Source: Spirochaetia bacterium (GTDB taxonomy: Bacteria; Spirochaetota; Spirochaetia; Treponematales; Breznakiellaceae). From it: a stretch of DNA of 16,368 nucleotides. Within the stretch, counting starts at the first letter, position 1. Each line of letters begins with the position of its first letter. Positions 13,223-16,368 of the stretch are shown here, piece by piece. The notes beneath the pieces are model-generated. The model was given only the letters and a program-made list of their open reading frames with translations. It had not been told where the DNA came from and searched no databases. Made by a program: the position numbers and the translations under genes. Location of the stretch: the NCBI GenBank assembly GCA_026002045.1, contig BOAV01000052.1, positions 1 to 16,368 on the forward strand, given 5' to 3'.

Positions 13223-13254
13223 AAAAATAACCGGCAGGATTAAAAAATCCTGCC
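13223..13254 (-). terminator. Intra-operon attenuator hairpin
   Basis: GGCAGGATT and AATCCTGCC (13233-13241, 13246-13254) form a perfect 9-bp stem. On the minus strand it is followed by GGTTATTTTTT. It sits between the binding-protein and permease genes, where partial termination gives excess binding protein over channel. Confidence 0.6.
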
Positions 13255-13275
13255 AGCCTTCCTTTCTGCCCGATT

Positions 13276-14568
13276 TTATTTGTTAAGAATGGACTGAGCC
13301 CTGGGAGAGATGTCTTTCATCGCCCTTTCTGCGGTAGTCCTGCCAAGCATAATATTCTGGCACAGTGGGGTTATTAACTGTTCAAGTTCCAGATACCCCT
13401 TCCGGACCGGCGCAAGATTGCCGTACTTTTCGAATATCAGGTTGGTAACTTCCTTGATGTTCTTGGGATACAAATTCGGATCAACATAAAGATCCCAATA
13501 TTTCTCATTGCTGATTGACGGGGGTACCCTTTTTGCCTTCATATACAGGGATTCCCCTTCATCGCCCCGGGCAAAGGTCGCAAAGAGCCAAGCCTCCTCA
13601 GGGTGAGGGGACTTTGTACTGATGCTGGTGGCGTTGGATTTAACTACCGTCGTATGAGTAGTCTTACTGGAGGAAGGCAGGGGCCAGACCTCAAACTTGA
13701 TCCCGGAATTCTGAATCATAAGTACATTGGCTGCCGTGCCCTGAAACATGGCGAGTTTATTATTTATGAACCAGGAAGGCACCGATGCGGTCTGAGTGCC
13801 GGTCATCAGTGTTTCCGGGGGCATATACCCACCCTGGTACAGATCGGCGATTTTCTGAATGGCGCCATAGGCTTCCGGTTTGTCCAGGGCAAAATTATTT
13901 TTACCCGTGTCTACCAGATTGCCGCCATCGGCCCAGATATAGGGATACATGGGGTAAAGGTCGGTCTGAATCTCCATGCCAAACCCGTACTTTTTGTCTG
14001 CCCCCGTGCCGGAAGTAAGCGCCTTGACGATCCGGATAAAATCATCGAAGGTCCAATCGTAGGAGGGCAGGGGAATTCCGGCCTCTTCAAACATGGTGGT
14101 ATTCATCAGCATATAAACGGGGGCGGTTCCCCAGGGCAGGCCATAACAAATGCCGTCCCAGGAACAATCGGTCAACCCCTCTTTATAAAATACCGATAAG
14201 TCATAGTTATGGGCCTTTGCCACTTGATCGATATTCATCAAACCCTTGGAATCCACAAGATCGGGCAAATACTGGGAAGATATCCGCATAACATCCGGAG
14301 CGGAACCACCGGCGATCATGGTTAATAATTTAGTATGATAGTCATTATAACCGCTCACCACAGGCTCAACCTTAATGTTGGGGTACTTCGCTTCAAATGC
14401 TGCGATAATATCCGCCTCAACCCCTATGGCTTCGGGGGAACCCCAGAATGCATACTTTAGGGTCACCTTTTCTGAGCCCGGTTTCGCCTGCTGATTATTG
14501 CCGCCAGCAAAAATCATGCTGCTTAAAAGCAGAAATGTAATAATACCCAATGCGATTTTCTTTTTCAT
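13276..14568 (-). CDS. Extracellular sugar-binding protein (family 1)
   Basis: A 430-residue secreted protein. The N-terminus MKKKIALGIITFLLLSSMIFAGG is a Sec signal with an AGG cleavage site and no lipobox Cys, so the mature protein is likely free in the periplasm. The mature part has the family-1 binding-protein pattern: VTLKYAFWGSPEAIG, IIAAFEAKYPNIKVEPV, YHTKLLTMIAGGSAPDVMRI, GLPWGTAPVYMLMNTTMFEEAGI, WTFDDFIRIVKAL, and a C-terminal EAWLFATFARGDEGESLYMKAKRVPPS. The RBS AGGAGGAGG is very strong and the gene is first in the operon, both in line with high expression. Ligand probably an oligosaccharide processed by the two nearby hydrolases; not provable here. Confidence 0.88.
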   Translation of the reverse strand: MKKKIALGIITFLLLSSMIFAGGNNQQAKPGSEKVTLKYAFWGSPEAIGVEADIIAAFEAKYPNIKVEPVVSGYNDYHTKLLTMIAGGSAPDVMRISSQYLPDLVDSKGLMNIDQVAKAHNYDLSVFYKEGLTDCSWDGICYGLPWGTAPVYMLMNTTMFEEAGIPLPSYDWTFDDFIRIVKALTSGTGADKKYGFGMEIQTDLYPMYPYIWADGGNLVDTGKNNFALDKPEAYGAIQKIADLYQGGYMPPETLMTGTQTASVPSWFINNKLAMFQGTAANVLMIQNSGIKFEVWPLPSSSKTTHTTVVKSNATSISTKSPHPEEAWLFATFARGDEGESLYMKAKRVPPSISNEKYWDLYVDPNLYPKNIKEVTNLIFEKYGNLAPVRKGYLELEQLITPLCQNIMLGRTTAERAMKDISPRAQSILNK

Positions 14569-14581
14569 CTAAATCCTCCTC

Positions 14582-14636
14582 CTGAATATTCAGAAATTGC
14601 CCGCCATTTATTAAATGATGCAGGCGCCTCTGTTAA
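14582..14636 (-). promoter_or_regulatory. Candidate promoter and operator of the transport operon
   Basis: Minus-strand TTAACA (14631-14636) and TTTAAT (14610-14615) are 15 bp apart, a suboptimal spacing that would suit an activator-dependent promoter. AGGCGCCT (palindrome, 14622-14629) lies in the spacer. CTGAATATTCAG (14582-14593), a perfect 12-bp palindrome, lies between the predicted start and the RBS. Confidence 0.3.
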
Positions 14637-14679
14637 TACTCAAATTGTCCCATTAGATGAAAAAAACAAACATGGCGGA

Positions 14680-14695
14680 TATTTGCCAAAAATTG
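14680..14695 (-). terminator. Weak stem after the ABC exporter gene
   Basis: On the minus strand TGGC and GCCA arms close on an eight-base loop, followed after a few bases by a T-rich run (TTTGTTTTTTT). The stem is short, so this is only a possible terminator separating the exporter from the sugar operon. Confidence 0.25.
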
Positions 14696-14706
14696 TAGGA
14701 TTTTGC

Positions 14707-16368
14707 TCACCCGAACTGCGACCGGTACAGCCCCGCATAGACTCCGTTCTGTTCCAGCAGGCTTTGGTGGGTGCCCTGCTCCACCAGGCGGCCGTCCTGC
14801 ATTACCAGAATGGCATCGGCGTTCTGGATCGTGGAGAGCCGGTGGGCGATGACGAAACAGGTTTTTTCTTTCATAAGGCGGCGCATGGCTTCCTGGATGC
14901 GGATCTCCGTGCGGGTGTCAACGTTGCTGGTAGCCTCGTCCAGGATCAACATACGCACGTCAAGGAGCATGGCCCGGGCAATGGTGAGGAGCTGCTTCTG
15001 GCCCGCCGAGATGTTGACCCCGTCCTCGCTGAGGACCGTGTCGTAGCCCTGGGGGAGCTGCATGATGAAGCCGTGGGCCTGGGCGGCCTTTGCGGCGGCG
15101 ATCACGTCCTCCAGGGCGGCCTTGCGGGTGCCCGCGGTTTCCTCGTTCTCAGCAACCCCGAAGCCCCGGTAACCGTAGGCGATGTTTTCGTACACCGTGC
15201 CGTGGAAGAGCCAGCTTTCCTGGAGCACCATGGCAAAGGCAAGGCGCAGACTTTTCCGGGTGACACCGGTTATGGTTTTGCCGTCAATAGTGATGGTCCC
15301 CTTTTGGGGATCGTAGAAGCGCATCAGCAGATTGATAATCGTAGTTTTGCCAGCGCCGGTATGGCCCACGATGGCGATAAGGGAACCCGGCGCGGCCCGC
15401 AGGTTGACGCCGGTCAGGACCGGCTTGTCCGGGAGGTAAGCAAAGTGGATGCCGGAAAATTCCACATCCCCCATCGCCTGCCCCAACTCGGAGGCATCAT
15501 TTTGATCCGCCGGTTCCGGGCTCTGGTCCATCAGATCGAAGATGCGATCCGCAGCGGCGGCGGCGGACTGGATTTCCGAAAGGATGTTCGCCGCCTCGTT
15601 GATGGGGCCGGAAAATTTGCGGGAGTAGAGTACAAAGGAACTCATGTTCCCCAGGGTGATACGGCCCGCCAGATAAAGGATCGCGCCAAAGACACTGACC
15701 AATGACATGGACAGGTTATTGATATAGTTAACGCTGGGCCCCAGGCTGCTGGACTGGTAATCCGCATCGTAATAGGCGCTCACCGCCTTTTCGTTGTTGG
15801 CGTCAAACCGGGAAAGGATGGTCTCCTCCTGATGGTAGGCCTTGATCGTCTTCTGCCCGGAAACGATTTCTTCAACAAAGCCGTTGAGCGCCCCCAGCGC
15901 CGCGGAACGCTTGCGGAAGTAACCGTGAATTTTGCCCGCCTGGGATTTGATATAAATAGCCGACAGGGGAACGGTGACCAGAAACACCAATCCCATCATC
16001 GGTGAAATTGACAGCATCATTGCGAGGGAGCCTATCACCGTTACGGTGGTGGTGCAGATCTGCAGAAGGTCATTGGCAAGGCTGGTGTTCACCGTATCAA
16101 TATCGTAGGAAATGTGGCTGATGATATCCCCGGTTTGGTGGGAATCAAAAAAACTCACCGGCAGGTCCATAAGCTTGTCAAAAACATCCTTCCGCATCTG
16201 CCGGGCGGTCCGCTGGCTCAGGGTGATCATCTGGGCCGAAAGGAAATAGTTCAGTATCGAACAGATTACAAAAAAGGCGGCCATCCATGCGCCGTAGTAA
16301 AAGACCCGGCTAAAGTCTACCAAACCGCGTCCACCGGTCATGGCGTCAATGGCCTTTCCGGAAAGCAT
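14707..16368 (-). CDS. Fused ABC exporter, C-terminal 553 residues (cut by window edge)
   Basis: The frame runs off the right end. The ATG at 16368 is probably internal, since the visible part begins in the LSGKAIDAM segment after the first membrane helix of type IV exporters. Visible residues 20-275 form the rest of the six-helix membrane domain, with the intracellular loop motif FFDSHQTGDIISHISYDIDTVN. The ATPase domain has Walker A GHTGAGKT (335-342), Q-loop Gln383, signature ISAGQ (453-457), Walker B LILDEA with Glu478, and H-loop His509 in IAHRLSTI. All catalytic residues are present. Such proteins are half-transporters that export drugs, lipids or peptides, often as heterodimers with a partner encoded next door, here outside the window. 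It is not the missing ATPase of the sugar importer. Confidence 0.88.
   Translation of the reverse strand: MLSGKAIDAMTGGRGLVDFSRVFYYGAWMAAFFVICSILNYFLSAQMITLSQRTARQMRKDVFDKLMDLPVSFFDSHQTGDIISHISYDIDTVNTSLANDLLQICTTTVTVIGSLAMMLSISPMMGLVFLVTVPLSAIYIKSQAGKIHGYFRKRSAALGALNGFVEEIVSGQKTIKAYHQEETILSRFDANNEKAVSAYYDADYQSSSLGPSVNYINNLSMSLVSVFGAILYLAGRITLGNMSSFVLYSRKFSGPINEAANILSEIQSAAAAADRIFDLMDQSPEPADQNDASELGQAMGDVEFSGIHFAYLPDKPVLTGVNLRAAPGSLIAIVGHTGAGKTTIINLLMRFYDPQKGTITIDGKTITGVTRKSLRLAFAMVLQESWLFHGTVYENIAYGYRGFGVAENEETAGTRKAALEDVIAAAKAAQAHGFIMQLPQGYDTVLSEDGVNISAGQKQLLTIARAMLLDVRMLILDEATSNVDTRTEIRIQEAMRRLMKEKTCFVIAHRLSTIQNADAILVMQDGRLVEQGTHQSLLEQNGVYAGLYRSQFG

Noticed and set aside
13603..14199. Plus-strand open frame of 198 codons opposite the sugar-binding protein
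   Set aside because: Low-complexity antisense product with no family features; the minus strand is a well-conserved binding protein.
14683..15705. Long plus-strand open frame of 340 codons opposite the ABC exporter
   Set aside because: It is an antisense shadow: the minus frame carries all ABC ATPase motifs, while this one shows no recognisable domain, signal or RBS.

Overview
The window reads like chromosome from a spirochaete, most likely a Treponema of the insect-gut type. This is an inference from gene style: short Gly-rich lipoproteins, a periplasmic sugar-binding protein with an AGG cleavage site and no lipid-anchor Cys, a membrane-bound LuxR regulator and intermediate GC content. No rRNA or tRNA gene is present, so the placement cannot be confirmed from the sequence alone.

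Left part (1-2600): two minus-strand lipoprotein genes, the first cut by the window edge, share an almost identical 5' leader that can fold into two hairpins. The second lipoprotein carries a tandemly duplicated domain. Next comes a small AT-richer insert. It holds two 18-bp palindromes spaced 42 bp centre to centre, the C-terminal remnant of a RelE/HigB-type toxin gene, and an intact XRE antitoxin gene. Copies of the 3' end of the neighbouring LuxR gene flank the remnant and antitoxin on both sides.

Regulatory block (2584-4727): an 80-residue protein and a membrane-embedded LuxR-type regulator form a translationally coupled minus-strand pair. It is divergent from an XRE repressor-like gene that appears to be transcribed leaderless.

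Carbohydrate locus (4759-14568): two cytoplasmic glycosidase-type genes are divergent. One is an unassigned TIM-barrel hydrolase (minus) and the other a GH31 alpha-xylosidase-like enzyme (plus). Their shared promoter region contains a 16-bp palindrome and an inverted copy of the -35 region. Facing them is a minus-strand operon in the order sugar-binding protein, MalF-type permease, MalG-type permease, YesN-type response regulator, YesM-type histidine kinase. The likely logic is that the two-component system senses a sugar outside the cell, the ABC importer brings in an oligosaccharide, and the cytoplasmic hydrolases cut it. No ATPase for the importer is encoded here. The response regulator frame is broken by one in-frame amber codon within its AraC domain; the remaining 50 codons are intact and end exactly at the kinase start codon. 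Three perfect hairpins in a row lie between the GH31 and kinase genes.

Right edge (14707-16368): the C-terminal 553 residues of a fused ABC exporter (membrane domain plus ATPase), cut by the window end.
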